Below are positions 57,301 to 63,125 of a stretch of 64,000 bases of DNA, one piece after another. The notes under the pieces are model-generated. The model was not told the origin of the DNA. It saw only the letters and a program-made list of their open reading frames with translations, and did no database searches. The translations under genes and the position numbers were made by a program. The DNA lies in the NCBI GenBank assembly GCA_963920635.1, contig OY987298.1:145984257-146048256 (forward strand), given 5' to 3'. The stretch is from Pseudeuparius sepicola (lineage: Eukaryota > Arthropoda > Insecta > Coleoptera > Anthribidae). Numbering within the stretch: the stretch's first letter is position 1; every line of letters starts with the position of its first letter.

Positions 57301-58488
57301 TATAAAACGTACTACCCGCGAATTCACTAATGTCGGTGCAGTTAAGCTCCTATATTGCTCATTGGTGAGAACCCATCTCGAATACGCTTCTTGTGTCTGG
57401 AATCCTTGTTATAACATACACATTCAGAATATAGAAAAAGTTCAGCATAAATTCTTAAAATACATAGCTTTCAAACTTAGCTCACCACAATTGACATATC
57501 CCCAATTAGAACATAACATTCAAATTAGAACCCTCAAGGAACGTCGGGATCTAAGAGATCTAAAAATGCTTTATAGTTTGCTACACAACAGATATACCTG
57601 TCCCCATCTGCTGAGCAGGATAGGTTTGCATGTGCCGTCAAGGGAGACTCGCCAGACAAACACTTTCTCGATACCTGTCCATAGGACTAACTACGGTCAA
57701 AATAGTTTTCTGACAAGGTCAGGCAGACTTGCCAACGAGCATCCCAGACTTAACTTCTTTTCCAATGGCTCGGCCTTCATAAAACAATTGCACACTATTG
57801 TTTGAAAACCTTGTATACACTCGCGGGATACCTACATCATTTTACAGTACTTGCATTTATAATTTCCTGCATTCATATATGCACTGTAAAAGCTGTGTTT
57901 GAACAATTTAGATATAAGATTACCTGTTACTATATCTGCTAAGTTGCTTCATGTACCCCTACATTATGAAATTGGGCAATGCCCGTTAATAAATAAATAA
58001 ATTCGATTACGTGAAAACGAGCACACTTATCCTTCCAGGACCACCTGATCCCGAATTCGGCGTGGAAGGACTACTCATCGAACACGAACTACGCGTTCGA
58101 CGCCGTCGACGACGAGAAGAGGCCGCAGAACGGGCGGCCGCGCAACCACCCGCGGGCCCAGCCGCCCCGGCCGCAGGGCCGCCCGCCCGGCGTGCCGCCG
58201 CAGCAGGGCGGCGACCGCCGGCCGGCCCCTTCCGACCCCGGCGGGGTGTACCTGGCGGGCCACCACCAGGGCGACACGAGGAGCCTGCAGCGGCCCCGCG
58301 GCGGCACCGGCGGAGTCTTCCCGCCGCCCGACAGGAGCACGTTCTCGCTGCCGAGGGGCGCGTACGGGGCGGCCGGGCCGCGCGGCGGGCCCGAGGCGCA
58401 GCCCGACTTCTACTTCATGCCGTCGCAGAGGAAGTACTCGGGGGAGGTCGTCAGGGTGTACGTGGACTATAATAATAAGCCCAAGTAG
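30290..58488 (+). CDS. Membrane-anchored LPMO-like / EGF / DOMON / SEA protein (5'-partial gene, 17 exons)
   Basis: Coding exons are 30290-30387, 34366-34499, 35262-35553, 35815-35978, 37758-38135, 38268-38291, 38913-39554, 39900-40023, 40083-40268, 40531-40658, 40712-40898, 42161-42351, 44321-44533, 44618-44828, 44885-45078, 48069-48253 and 58039-58488. All junctions are GT-AG, phases match at every join, and the total is 3,801 nt (1,266 residues plus TAG). Visible order by residue of this partial protein: LPMO/chitin-binding type-4 C-terminal part (1-77), EGF-like Cys-rich part (about 78-150), DOMON 1 split by a Glu-Pro repeat insert (about 160-723), DOMON 2 (about 740-915), SEA-like domain (about 925-1055), transmembrane helix (about 1078-1100), cytoplasmic tail. 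The layout predicts a type I surface protein with extracellular domains that, in known families, bind carbohydrate, haem or sugar. Function here is inferred. The start codon, signal peptide and the N-terminal LPMO half were not found. Confidence 0.9.
30670..31372. mobile_element. CAGGG palindromic element p, copy 1 (intron 1)
   Basis: It starts CAGGGTGTTCGAAAAATAGA and ends with the complement, TA-flanked, 703 bp. The inner CAGGATGTTAAAT copies are 110 nt from each end (30780, 31262). It is nearly identical to copy 2 at 34510-35187. Confidence 0.95.
31880..32062. repeat. Short inverted repeat around GATGATGAGTATT
   Basis: AATGATGATGAGTATTATTC at 31888 pairs with GAATACTCATCATCATTTGA near 32037; the loop is about 100 nt. 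Element n relic 2 begins 11 nt downstream. Confidence 0.75.
32073..32755 (+). mobile_element. Half copy of element n
   Basis: It starts CAGGGTGACCATATTTCGAG and follows the left arm of 26589-28447, ending in the transposase N-terminal fragment (ATGATTCAAATTTATTATTC) at about 32755. The right half is missing. Confidence 0.85.
32756..33299. other. Intron sequence without recognised content
   Basis: Nothing beyond AT-rich intronic sequence is supported. Confidence 0.5.
33300..33933. mobile_element. Palindromic element o, diverged copy
   Basis: TGCTTTGGAAATTT near 33407 and TTCCAAGGCATATACGTG at 33790 are matching arms. The right end GGGACACACTG resembles element h/o ends. The left end is uncertain. 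Confidence 0.7.
33970..34050. mobile_element. Element h fragment
   Basis: AAGCCACGTGATCATGTTCG followed by AGTGGATCATG matches the subterminal part of element h (19945-20000). Confidence 0.6.
34366..34499 (+). CDS. Exon 2: LPMO-like domain end (CADV motif)
   Basis: The exon encodes an FQVQLP strand, then a Cys pair (CNNC), [16 protein letters not shown] and a basic turn. The sequence WSCADVDI matches the terminal C-A-D-V signature of AA15/LPMO10-type domains. The donor GTAAGT begins at 34500, and a palindromic mobile element starts only 10 nt into the intron. Confidence 0.88.
34510..35187. mobile_element. CAGGG palindromic element p, copy 2, 10 nt after exon 2
   Basis: Same family as 30670-31372, with part of the left arm deleted. 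It fills the intron 34500-35261: without the element and one TA the intron would be 82 nt. The inner motif ends at 35077, 110 nt from the right end. Confidence 0.95.
35262..35553 (+). CDS. Exon 3: EGF-like Cys-rich region and start of DOMON 1
   Basis: The translation has Cys spacing typical of EGF-like modules: [24 protein letters not shown], then [18 protein letters not shown] and [12 protein letters not shown]. The GHG..GRC.C and GWFGPGC patterns are EGF/laminin-EGF hallmarks. The exon ends in the first strand of a DOMON domain ([14 protein letters not shown]). Two overlapping ORFs in other frames are shadows. Confidence 0.92.
35815..35978 (+). CDS. Exon 4: first half of DOMON 1
   Basis: The exon encodes [20 protein letters not shown], then [12 protein letters not shown] and [11 protein letters not shown]. 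This is the DOMON core of a W-containing strand followed by an A-[IL]-G-[FW] strand. It ends in phase 1 with donor GTTAAT. A 1.7-kb mobile element begins 16 nt into the following intron. Confidence 0.9.
36411..37287. mobile_element. CAGGG palindromic element nested at the dyad of q
   Basis: It starts CAGGGTGTTCAGGGATTGAT and ends with a near-complement, TA-flanked. It carries a minus-strand transposase fragment and the pair TGCCATGGAA (36639) and TTCCATGGCA (37125). Confidence 0.92.
36727..37042 (-). pseudogene. N-terminal transposase fragment (HTH) in nested element
   Basis: The minus strand reads [20 protein letters not shown] and CNK, then a stop, then in a shifted frame [20 protein letters not shown] and later [20 protein letters not shown] plus TYSL. 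This is the two-HTH N-terminus of the same transposase type as 24710-25849, with frameshifts and no catalytic part. Confidence 0.8.
37758..38135 (+). CDS. Exon 5: Glu-Pro-rich insert, part 1 (contains optional 60-nt intron)
   Basis: The exon encodes runs of [10 protein letters not shown] and EPTAEP, then a Lys/Arg/Ser stretch with SRRSAS. Positions 37850-37909 start with GTAAAA and end with TTTTCCACAG, are exactly 60 nt, and are open in frame. They can be read as coding or spliced out with no frame change. Both exon boundaries are phase 1. Confidence 0.85.
37850..37909 (+). other. Candidate exitron / minimal intron inside exon 5
   Basis: The 60-nt stretch has GT...TTTTCCACAG ends, is T-rich before the AG, and has no Glu-Pro codons although both sides are Glu-Pro. 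It is 20 sense codons if retained. Its length equals the other minimal introns of this gene (53-60 nt), which favours real splicing. Confidence 0.6.
38268..38291 (+). CDS. Exon 6: 24-nt microexon with RTKR site
   Basis: The microexon lies between TTTTTCAG and GTGAGT. It adds eight residues, GRTKRESE, between two Glu-Pro blocks. R-T-K-R fits the furin consensus R-X-K/R-R. It is phase 1-1, so inclusion or skipping is frame-neutral. The short length lowers confidence, but the fit of phase and splice sites is exact. Confidence 0.7.
38815..38831. repeat. (CT)n microsatellite
   Basis: A short CT run lies in intron 6, about 80 nt before exon 7. Confidence 0.85.
38913..39554 (+). CDS. Exon 7: Glu-Pro decapeptide repeat exon
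   Basis: The 642-nt exon contains twelve consecutive 30-nt units at 38941-39300, each coding EPTP(E/K)PK(S/T)EP with mostly synonymous variation. Further EPKAEP units follow at 39342-39500, and a Lys/Ser-rich end. The segment is highly acidic and Pro-rich and is expected to be extended or disordered. Both boundaries are phase 1. Long Gly-Ser ORFs on the minus strand are shadows of the repeat. Confidence 0.92.
38941..39300 (+). repeat. Coding 30-bp minisatellite, 12 units
   Basis: Twelve head-to-tail 30-nt units encode a Glu-Pro decapeptide. Variation is concentrated at third positions (GAA/GAG, CCC/CCA/CCG, TCC/TCA/TCG) plus an E/K swap at unit position 5. Confidence 0.93.
39900..40023 (+). 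CDS. Exon 8: DOMON 1 resumes
   Basis: The exon encodes [29 protein letters not shown] and then RIADYYTRD. The D-[IV]-[IV]-[IV]-G and DYYTRDR strands are the middle of a DOMON domain, so the fold begun in exon 4 continues here after the Glu-Pro insert. The acceptor is an unusual TCTCAAG, and the phase fits exactly. Confidence 0.88.
40083..40268 (+). CDS. Exon 9: DOMON 1 C-terminal strands
   Basis: The preceding intron is only 59 nt. The exon encodes [31 protein letters not shown] and a final HVIFAQGQ strand, the standard close of a DOMON domain (T-x-L/F-x-F-R-R-x-L ... W/F-A-x-G). Confidence 0.92.
40330..40500. repeat. Degenerate ~24-bp minisatellite in intron 9
   Basis: Repeated words TTACTTACAAGTATCACTG recur with changes through the 260-nt intron. 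Confidence 0.75.
40531..40658 (+). CDS. Exon 10: post-DOMON 1 segment
   Basis: The exon encodes [20 protein letters not shown] and then [22 protein letters not shown]. This H/Y-rich extension follows many DOMON domains of this type. Acceptor TTTAG and donor GTAAGT flank it. Confidence 0.88.
40712..40898 (+). CDS. Exon 11: Ala/Gly linker and start of DOMON 2
   Basis: A 53-nt intron precedes this exon. It encodes an Ala/Gly/Thr linker (residues about 724-750), then Cys residues in [21 protein letters not shown] and the first DOMON strand [12 protein letters not shown]. Confidence 0.9.
41040..41150 (+). mobile_element. Fragment of element a in intron 11
   Basis: CAGGGCGTTGAAGTTC and AATCAAGCTGCTGAACTG match the region 277-360 of element a. 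Confidence 0.65.
41200..41330. repeat. Two diverged direct repeats in intron 11
   Basis: GGATTTAAACCGGGTTGGGTTTTTTC and GGGTTTAAATCAGG...GGGTTTTTTC recur about 90 nt apart, each followed by a GTTAATTCC-like word. Confidence 0.6.
41628..41872. repeat. 30-bp minisatellite, 8 units, each with a dyad
   Basis: Units start TTGACACTTTTTTCTGTCAA and end TTATACATAA; starts are at 41628, 41658, 41688, 41721, 41751, 41780, 41810 and 41840. TTGACA/TGTCAA is a hairpin in each unit. There are no unique spacers. Confidence 0.93.
41917..42000. mobile_element. Fragment related to element q
   Basis: A CAGGGTGTCCCGCAACATTT end is followed by CCGGAAGTGCCACCATCTTG, a block also present in q at 37576-37600. Confidence 0.6.
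42161..42351 (+). CDS. Exon 12: DOMON 2 core
   Basis: The exon encodes [20 protein letters not shown], then [20 protein letters not shown] and [16 protein letters not shown]-x-x-T-D-A-[IV]-x-G-W-V and D-x-W are textbook DOMON strands. This second domain has no insert, unlike the first. Confidence 0.93.
42395..42530. repeat. Short palindromic element in intron 12
   Basis: ATAATACCTTTCGTTAATTT and its complement AAATTAACGAAAGGTATTAT enclose about 90 nt. Confidence 0.8.
42531..44320. other. Intron 12, inverted repeats only
   Basis: Inverted repeats lie at 43313-43520 (CCGGAAATTTT...AAAATTTCCGG) and 43936-43992 (GATAATTTGCAC...GTGCAAATTATC). A 96-codon minus-strand ORF at 43557-43847 has no recognised motif. 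Confidence 0.55.
44321..44533 (+). CDS. Exon 13: DOMON 2 C-terminal half
   Basis: The exon encodes [20 protein letters not shown], then [20 protein letters not shown] and a terminal pair of Cys (ICIKRCGS). L-S-F-x-R-x-x and C-L-F-M-M-F-P are the last DOMON strands. Confidence 0.92.
44618..44828 (+). CDS. Exon 14: SEA-like domain, first half
   Basis: After a short Thr-rich stretch the exon encodes [20 protein letters not shown], then [29 protein letters not shown]. The pattern of a strand, a helix with [NT]-x-[IV]-x-x-x-[FL], then a G-x-x-x-[IV]-x-[VI] strand fits SEA domains in juxtamembrane positions. Confidence 0.87.
44885..45078 (+). CDS. Exon 15: SEA-like domain, second half
   Basis: A 56-nt intron precedes it. 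The exon encodes [20 protein letters not shown] and a helical stretch [21 protein letters not shown]. It ends before the membrane-proximal region. No clear GSVVV autocleavage motif is visible. Confidence 0.87.
45335..45380 (-). ncRNA. Hammerhead ribozyme motif, copy 1
   Basis: Minus strand, in order: stem I GTGGC, core CTGAAGA, stem II GTAATA/TATTAC with a short loop, GAAA, ACCGGT, then C and GCCAT closing stem I. This satisfies CUGANGA...GAAA with a GUC cleavage site between minus-strand positions 45340 and 45339. The minimal stem III (ACCGGU) is the form reported for Penelope-like elements. Confidence 0.75.
45540..46620 (+). mobile_element. Interior of element n, third copy, no CAGGG left end
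   Basis: It repeats TTGCATAGAGTGCCTTGGAA and ATAAGCCCCAT blocks and the fused transposase ends (about 46165-46330), as in 26589-28447. Confidence 0.75.
46622..47329. mobile_element. CAGGG palindromic element r (intron 15)
   Basis: It starts CAGGGTGTTAGTAAATAAGT and ends with a complement that has one base change (CATTCTG), TA-flanked. Inner CAGGGAGTCAAAGTTT copies are 110 nt from each end (46732, 47219). No ORF. The plus-strand hammerhead motif starts 16 nt downstream. Confidence 0.93.
47345..47394 (+). ncRNA. Hammerhead ribozyme motif, copy 2
   Basis: Plus strand: CTGATGA at 47352-47358, stem II GTAATA (47360-47365) with TATTAC (47373-47378), GAAA at 47379-47382, ACCGGT at 47382-47387, cleavage site GTA, then GCA pairing with TGC before the core. 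Stem I is weak. It shares stem II and ACCGGT with copy 1 and faces the opposite way. Confidence 0.68.
47395..48068. other. Rest of intron 15; nothing recognised
   Basis: The region includes the AT-rich words TTACGTAT/ATACGTAA and a polypyrimidine tract before exon 16. No element ends are seen. Confidence 0.5.
48069..48253 (+). CDS. Exon 16: transmembrane helix (GC-rich)
   Basis: Acceptor TTTTTGTCTCTTCCAG. After a Ser/Thr-rich segment the exon encodes [20 protein letters not shown] followed by [13 protein letters not shown]. This is a single 22-24-residue hydrophobic helix with a basic stop-transfer flank, which gives a type I topology. Nearly every third codon position is G or C, unlike exons 1-15. 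Confidence 0.9.
48480..49853. mobile_element. Palindromic element s (last intron)
   Basis: CCCCGGATAAGAATGAACAG at 48489 and its complement near 49842 mark the ends. Arms include CATGGGGATCTTGCAAACGG, similar in wording to element n. No ORF is recognised. Confidence 0.85.
50105..50410 (+). repeat. Tandem duplication, two units of ~150 bp
   Basis: TAGATTTTAAATTCAAAAAC begins both units (50105, 50253). The second unit carries a 10-nt extra (TTATATTATAC). Confidence 0.9.
50911..51411 (-). mobile_element. TIR family X, shortened copy, 7-bp TSD with one mismatch
   Basis: The inverted ends CTGGACCAACTCTATATTAA and its complement (to 51411) match family X in minus orientation. Flanks are GTCAATC and GTCAATG, a 7-bp duplication with one change. 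Confidence 0.85.
51908..52605 (+). repeat. Direct duplication, copy 1 (GC-rich core)
   Basis: The segment repeats at 52854-53538. The core (about 52135-52560) is GC-rich, contains the inverted pair CTCACCCCACCA/TGGTGGGGTGAG and two overlapping ORFs of 86 and 117 codons. Whether either codes is unknown. Confidence 0.85.
52854..53538 (+). repeat. Direct duplication, copy 2 (GC-rich core)
   Basis: Almost identical to copy 1 over the core but clearly diverged over its first ~210 nt. The [23 protein letters not shown] (53078-53338) is conserved with one residue change, expected from the recent identity alone. Confidence 0.85.
53727..55844 (+). mobile_element. TIR transposon with PIN/XPG-like and CXC coding relic
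   Basis: Inverted repeats of about 250 bp start TAGTCCGGTCAATTTAG and end with the complement at 55844. Flanks read TAA on both sides, which could be a 3-bp target duplication. The interior holds a decayed gene. XPG-type nuclease genes have been reported in Academ-type DNA transposons; that assignment is a suggestion, not shown. Confidence 0.75.
54058..55430 (+). pseudogene. Broken PIN/XPG-like nuclease with C-terminal Tesmin/CXC motif
   Basis: Pieces in three frames line up in one direction: [20 protein letters not shown] (about 54133), [20 protein letters not shown] (about 54250), [20 protein letters not shown] plus IDLLILL (about 54424-54505), [14 protein letters not shown] (about 54640), then [20 protein letters not shown] and SPACTNC (about 55072-55150). 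IDGG..LH, VVFDG and GEDIDLL are acidic motifs typical of PIN/FEN1-like nucleases; the C-x-C-x4-C-x3-C-x-C pattern is Tesmin/TSO1-like CXC. At least four frameshifts or stops make it inactive. Confidence 0.7.
55845..56518. other. No gene; intron sequence
   Basis: A 72-codon minus ORF at 55986-56204 has no motif. No palindrome was noticed. Confidence 0.5.
56519..56689. mobile_element. AGACCGGGAG element d, internally deleted copy
   Basis: Ends AGACCGGGAGTTAGTGATGG and ACACCCGGTCT are kept, 171 bp in all, against about 860 bp in the full copies. Confidence 0.85.
56690..58003 (+). mobile_element. 5'-truncated non-LTR retrotransposon with (AATA)n tail
   Basis: It begins right after element d copy 3 and ends in AATAAATAAATAAA. 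Only the later part of the reverse transcriptase and the 3' region are present. The tail stops 36 nt before the last coding exon. Confidence 0.88.
56693..57805 (+). pseudogene. Non-LTR reverse transcriptase, C-terminal part (open frame)
   Basis: The frame is open to TGA and encodes about 370 residues. RT motifs appear in order: [33 protein letters not shown], and FADDLKLY with the catalytic Asp pair. A connection/thumb region follows ([26 protein letters not shown]). Endonuclease and the first RT motifs are missing. The motif wording is closest to CR1/Jockey-like LINEs; the clade is not certain. The upstream Met at 56585 lies in the adjacent element and is accidental. Confidence 0.88.
58039..58488 (+). 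CDS. Exon 17: cytoplasmic tail and stop (GC-rich)
   Basis: The last exon enters in phase 0 after ATCCTTCCAG. It encodes 149 residues rich in Pro, Gly, Arg and Gln, starting [20 protein letters not shown] and ending [20 protein letters not shown] plus YNNKPK and TAG. The tyrosines may be docking sites; that is a guess. Other long ORFs here are out-of-frame shadows of a GC-rich exon. Confidence 0.9.
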   Translation, partial: DHLIPNSAWKDYSSNTNYAFDAVDDEKRPQNGRPRNHPRAQPPRPQGRPPGVPPQQGGDRRPAPSDPGGVYLAGHHQGDTRSLQRPRGGTGGVFPPPDRSTFSLPRGAYGAAGPRGGPEAQPDFYFMPSQRKYSGEVVRVYVDYNNKPK

Positions 58489-58587
58489 GAGGGGCGAGGG
58501 ACGCGGTGCGCGAGCGAACTAACGTTTGTAGTTTGTTTCAGTGATTCTGCAGCGGAAAAGAGCGATTCGATAATATAGGTCCTGGTA

Positions 58588-61040
58588 ATAGTGCTAGCGG
58601 TACATCGACGATTCTTGAAACAAACTGCAATTTGTGATACCAAGGTGCCACTTGGTACAGTTGTTCCTTAGACCCATTTGGTCGATTTGGCCCGAGGAAC
58701 ACTCGACATTTTCCGTGTGGGTAGATTTTATAGAGGGGTGGGGGAAATTTAATGTTGATATTTTAAAAAAATTAAAAATTGCCCAGAGAGGCGAGCTTGG
58801 TGTCGATTCCGCATAATTTCGACTCAAGGAATCCATCCCTAGCCCCGGAAATGCGATCCGAGAACCGGAAGTCGGTCAAAAGTCGCCATTTTAAAAAATG
58901 GCCGACCCGTGGCCGATTAATGTTTCTAACGCACACAGGGTCATGTTACATGTCGATTCTTATGTTTTTGGGGTCAGCGAGTTCAACTATGGCAACGAAA
59001 GTGACCTTCGATCACCGGAAGTGGGCTCTAGGCACCGGAAGGGGACTCGAAGCACCGGAAGAAGCTCCCATGCGACACTTTCTGATGAAGGGGGAGCTAC
59101 AGTAACACACAGTGTCAAGTAAGATAATGAATGAATGAATGTTTCAAGTAATTAGTAGTGAATAGTATGCTTAAATTTTTATTTGTTTAATAAAATTTCA
59201 ATATACAGGGTGTCTACTTTAAAACATTTATACAAAACCATCAAATCTTTATTTTTCGAGATGATTGCCTGAACTTTTCTTTCTTCTGAAGGCCTTCAAA
59301 AACCGCTTCTTTCGACCTTCCTACCATTTTCAAAATGCAAATCCTGGGCCGGCTACCATTTTTTTTATACCCCCAATTTTTACGAAAAGCATTTAGCGAT
59401 TTTTTTACTTAAAAGCTGACACCACAGCGTTAATCAGGATACCCCAGAACTCCCATATACCATATACCAAATAGGAATTTCAAAGGCAGCTGGAAAGTCC
59501 AGGGTGCTGTGGAATCCCCTCAAAACAGTTGAATAGTCGACAGGACCACTCAAAGTATTGGTGTGCCAATATCCAATAAAAAAATATACAGGGCGTCTTC
59601 TTCTAGGCCATTTCGAATTACTGAGTTTTTGGGATCAAAAATCGAGTATATGAAAACCGCCCCAACCCCCATAAACTAGTCTAAAAATACAGAAGCCTGA
59701 TAGCATAGACAAAGCTACACATAGACTGTCAGAACCATTGTTGAAATTACTGCACGCTACACCAAATATTTTGCATACAATTTGGTGTACTAAATTAAAA
59801 TACCTATACTTCAACTTAGTATCGAGTCCTAAGAATTGTAAGACATTACAATTTATCTGTTTTAATTTGTTTTTGCTCCAAAATTTAAAGTTTGAAAGTT
59901 GGTGTAGCGGGATTTTTTGCGGACGGTTTCAAAAATGCTTTTGCCTATCTATGGCTCCTTTTAATCTATGCTGATAGTAAGTTCACATGAGTTAAAGTGG
60001 CCGGTGAGCCATAACAGGAAAGGCACACAAAACGTATCATTTTAGACAGTGACGTTGTTGACAAAGGACCAATAATTTGAATTGTAAAAAAATGTTTTAC
60101 TTTTGTATTTATTAATATTTTTCAATAATTCAGCATTTTGAGATCGCCCAGAGGAAAACACCCTATACATTTTTGTATATTGAATCTTTGCACATCAACA
60201 CTTTTATTTGAGCGGTCTTGTTGACCATTCAAATATTTTGAGGGGATTCCATGGCACACTTGACTCGCAGATGCCTTTAAAATTCCTATTTCAAATTTGG
60301 TATATGGGAGTTCTGGGGTATCCTGATTAACGCTGTGGTGTCAGCTTTTAAGTAAAAAAAAATCACTAAATGTTTTTCGTAAAAATCGGGGGTATAAAAA
60401 AATCGTAGCCGGCCCAGGAAAAATAAATATTTTATGGATTTGTATTTTTGTTTACAAGCAGACACAATGTAAGTATATTGAAATTGTATTAAACAAATAA
60501 AAATTTATGCAAATTATTTATTACTAATTACTTGAAACATGTCGCATTCATTATACTTCTTGACACTGTGTGTTACTCTCCCCATTCTTTAGAAAGTGCA
60601 TTCTTCGGGTGCCCAGAGCCCACTTCCGGTGATCGAAGGTCACTTTCGTTGCCATAGTTGAACTCGCTGACAGCAAAAACATAAGAATCGACATGTAACA
60701 TGACCCTGTGTGCGTTAGAAACATTAATCGGCCACGAGTCGGCAATTTTTTTAAAATGACGGCTTTTGACTGACTTCCGGTTCTCGGATCGCATTTCCGG
60801 GGCTAGGGATGGATTCCTCGAGTCGAAATTATGCGGAATCGACACCAAGCTCGCCTCTCTGGGCAATTTTTTAAAAATATCAACATTAAATTTCCCCCAC
60901 CCCTCTATAAAATCTACCCACACGGAAAATGTCGAGTGTTCCTCGGGCCAAATCGACCAAATGGGTCTAAGGAACAACTGTACCAAGTGGCACCTTGGTA
61001 TCACAAATTGCCGTTTATTTTTGCGTACCGCTAGCACTAT
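58588..61040. mobile_element. Outer palindromic element enclosing element f copy 2
   Basis: The ends ATAGTGCTAGCGGTAC and complement (to 61040) bound arms of about 620 and 570 bp with high identity (for example CCAAGGTGCCACTTGGTACA). It starts 100 nt after the stop codon of the host gene, so it may form the 3' UTR. ORFs in the arms are mirror copies. Confidence 0.88.
59216..60470. mobile_element. CAGGG palindromic element f, copy 2 (decayed right end)
   Basis: It starts CAGGGTGTCTACTTTAAAAC and follows 17011-18247 in outline with many changes; the right end reads CACAATG. It lies at the centre of the outer palindrome. Confidence 0.8.
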
Positions 61041-61159
61041 AATACTTGAAATGAAACAATAGCACAGGATACAGTGTGACCCACTGCAAACTGGAACACC
61101 CCCATACAATTTGTATTTATCATCAGAGTTTTTGTTTAAATGATAGAGCATATAAAACC

Positions 61160-62185
61160 ACAACCTTCTCAAGCTTACAAGCCCTGTGCAAACATGTGGC
61201 AATGCCGAAGCGGGACGGTTCAATGGGTCTATGCAGTCTAGAGCAGTCTGTACTTTACCTTAGTTTATCTTTTCTAATAAATGTTCAACCCTCTTTTTAA
61301 TATAATTAGGCACATCTGTGGGCTTTGTTTCAATAATTGGGTACCTAAGCAAGTAGGTACGTTTGTTTAACAGACAATAAAAGCAGCAACAAGTAACAAA
61401 ATATACACACAAGTATAAGTAGTTATAATTAGTACGATTCCTAGTGTGGATAGGTACATTTTTGACAAATAATATAGTACATGTGGGCAAATAGAGGGGA
61501 CACATTTTGTTGCAAGTCGAATTTTTGTGAGAATTTTTCACAAAGTTTGCCATCAGGCAAATGATGATTACCGATTACCTATCATCACTTATGGTTAAAT
61601 TTTCTGATCTTCTGATTGAAATGGCAGTTAGGGTCAATTTCATAATGCATTCAACTAAATTATCTTTTGACTTTAACATTAGGTAAAGAAACTTTTGCAA
61701 CAATACTAAACAATGGTTGGATTGTTAGAAAGCTCCTTTAATTATAAAGGGTTCTTTAGTTTGTCTATGCAATTGGCCCTTAATCATTTTATTCTTAAAT
61801 TTTCGTCCCTTGGAAAGCCCAAAACGAATACAAGTTGACCGCTTGCCGTCAAGCAAAGAAAACCTACCTACTTCAAGTTACTATTACGATTTGACTTACA
61901 GCCAGATATATAACTAAGTTCTAGCTTCCCTCGGCGGAAATTGTAAAGGAACGATTCTTCACTTCGAACTTTTAGAGAAATGTTTCATTTTTTTCACAAA
62001 CAAAACAAATTTATAAAAACCTGTCGCCAGCAGTTCAGGCTGTCTGTTTCCACCCAGAGACACACTGCCTCGTCATAGCAATCTGGCGACGATAGCACTA
62101 TCCGCACTACACAAATTAATTCTGGTACATTTCTTGTAAAATCAACTGACAGGGAGTGACAGGCCATGCCGCGCAGACCCGCAAG
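61160..62185 (-). mobile_element. Repeat family Y, copy 2 (inverted)
   Basis: It matches 2118-3856 in reverse without the palindromic insert. The frame MACHSLSVDFTRNVPELICV is conserved with copy 1 at all but a few residues. Confidence 0.7.
61775..61915 (-). pseudogene. THAP-domain fragment, copy 2
   Basis: The minus strand reads SYISGCKSNRNSNLK, then a stop, then CLTASGQLVFVLGFPRDENL and RIK followed by TGA and LRA. It resembles C2CH THAP zinc fingers, with the same Trp-to-stop change as copy 1. Confidence 0.55.
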
Positions 62186-62451
62186 CCATGTTGCCAGCTT
62201 TCTGAACTTCGGAGCTTTCCTAGAGTCGGCTATGCTAAAAGTGTACTTTAGGGCAAAACAGCACATGTCATTTTAAAAAACCAAGGCCTACTAGGACATA
62301 TTTTTGGTGTCAACTATGGAGAAATCATATTAGGGATATGTTTATAAAAATTCTGACTATGGCACTGGATTTGGTATCCCTTAATACTGGTTTGCATAGT
62401 ATTTCTAACATAACATAGCATAAACACCTTTTAATTTTATAGGGGTGGTTT

Positions 62452-63125
62452 CTGCTGATAAGTCTGGTATTTTTTTTTACCAGTAGCAGAGCGTGGTAAA
62501 TGCTATAAAATAGATCGCGCTCATATATCACTGTGTTCCAAGTGACTTTTTTTTATATTTTACCAGGGTAGCTCGAGAACAGGCTCTTCCGGCAATAAAA
62601 TACGAGTCAAAACACTTTTTTAACCATATTAAAGCGCACCTGGTATTAGAAGTAAAAGGAGATGAAGGAGACAGAGACGATAGATAGTGTAGTAAAAACA
62701 AGTGACTGCATGCTCGCCTAATATAATATCACCAACACTTGCATGGGCTACACTGTTCGATGGCTGGCCACTTTTACAGCGAAATGCGGTGGATAGGCAT
62801 GCGATAATTTCACAGATTTTGGGATATACTTGCGTAAATAGTTGTAATCGATATGGCTTAAAAGTGAAATATTATGTTGCTTGTAAAATATGTACCGGGA
62901 TCGGCATAAGTCAGGCAACAAATTTGCATTAAGAAAAAAAATTCAGCAAAAAAAGGGTTACCATAAGTGTCCAAATTGATGACGATTTTATGCCGATTTT
63001 TCGAGAGCGACTTATACCGATCCCGGTATATTTTTAAAAACTGCGTTACGCTTATGTACTATCTCCTTTTTTGTGACGCCAATTAGAGTTTTTTATGCTG
63101 TTTCAAGTGACTTTAGAAATACTAT
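62452..63125 (+). mobile_element. Repeat family Z, copy 2, with a MITE inside
   Basis: It matches 16505-17010 and 18248-18385. It lacks element f (empty TA at 62873-62874) but has its own insert at 62895-63028. Confidence 0.75.
62895..63028. mobile_element. 134-bp MITE, CCGGGATCGGCATAAG ends
   Basis: Inverted ends CCGGGATCGGCATAAG and CTTATACCGATCCCGG are flanked by TA. The related sequence at 18255-18275 lacks it. Confidence 0.88.

Noticed and set aside
58011..58472. 153-codon ORF overlapping the last exon
   Set aside because: Out of frame with the spliced gene; long ORFs are expected in such GC-rich sequence.
60573..61223. 216-codon minus-strand ORF
   Set aside because: It runs through the arm of a palindromic element and into family Y, and its mirror copy at 58.6-59.1 kb is broken; accidental.
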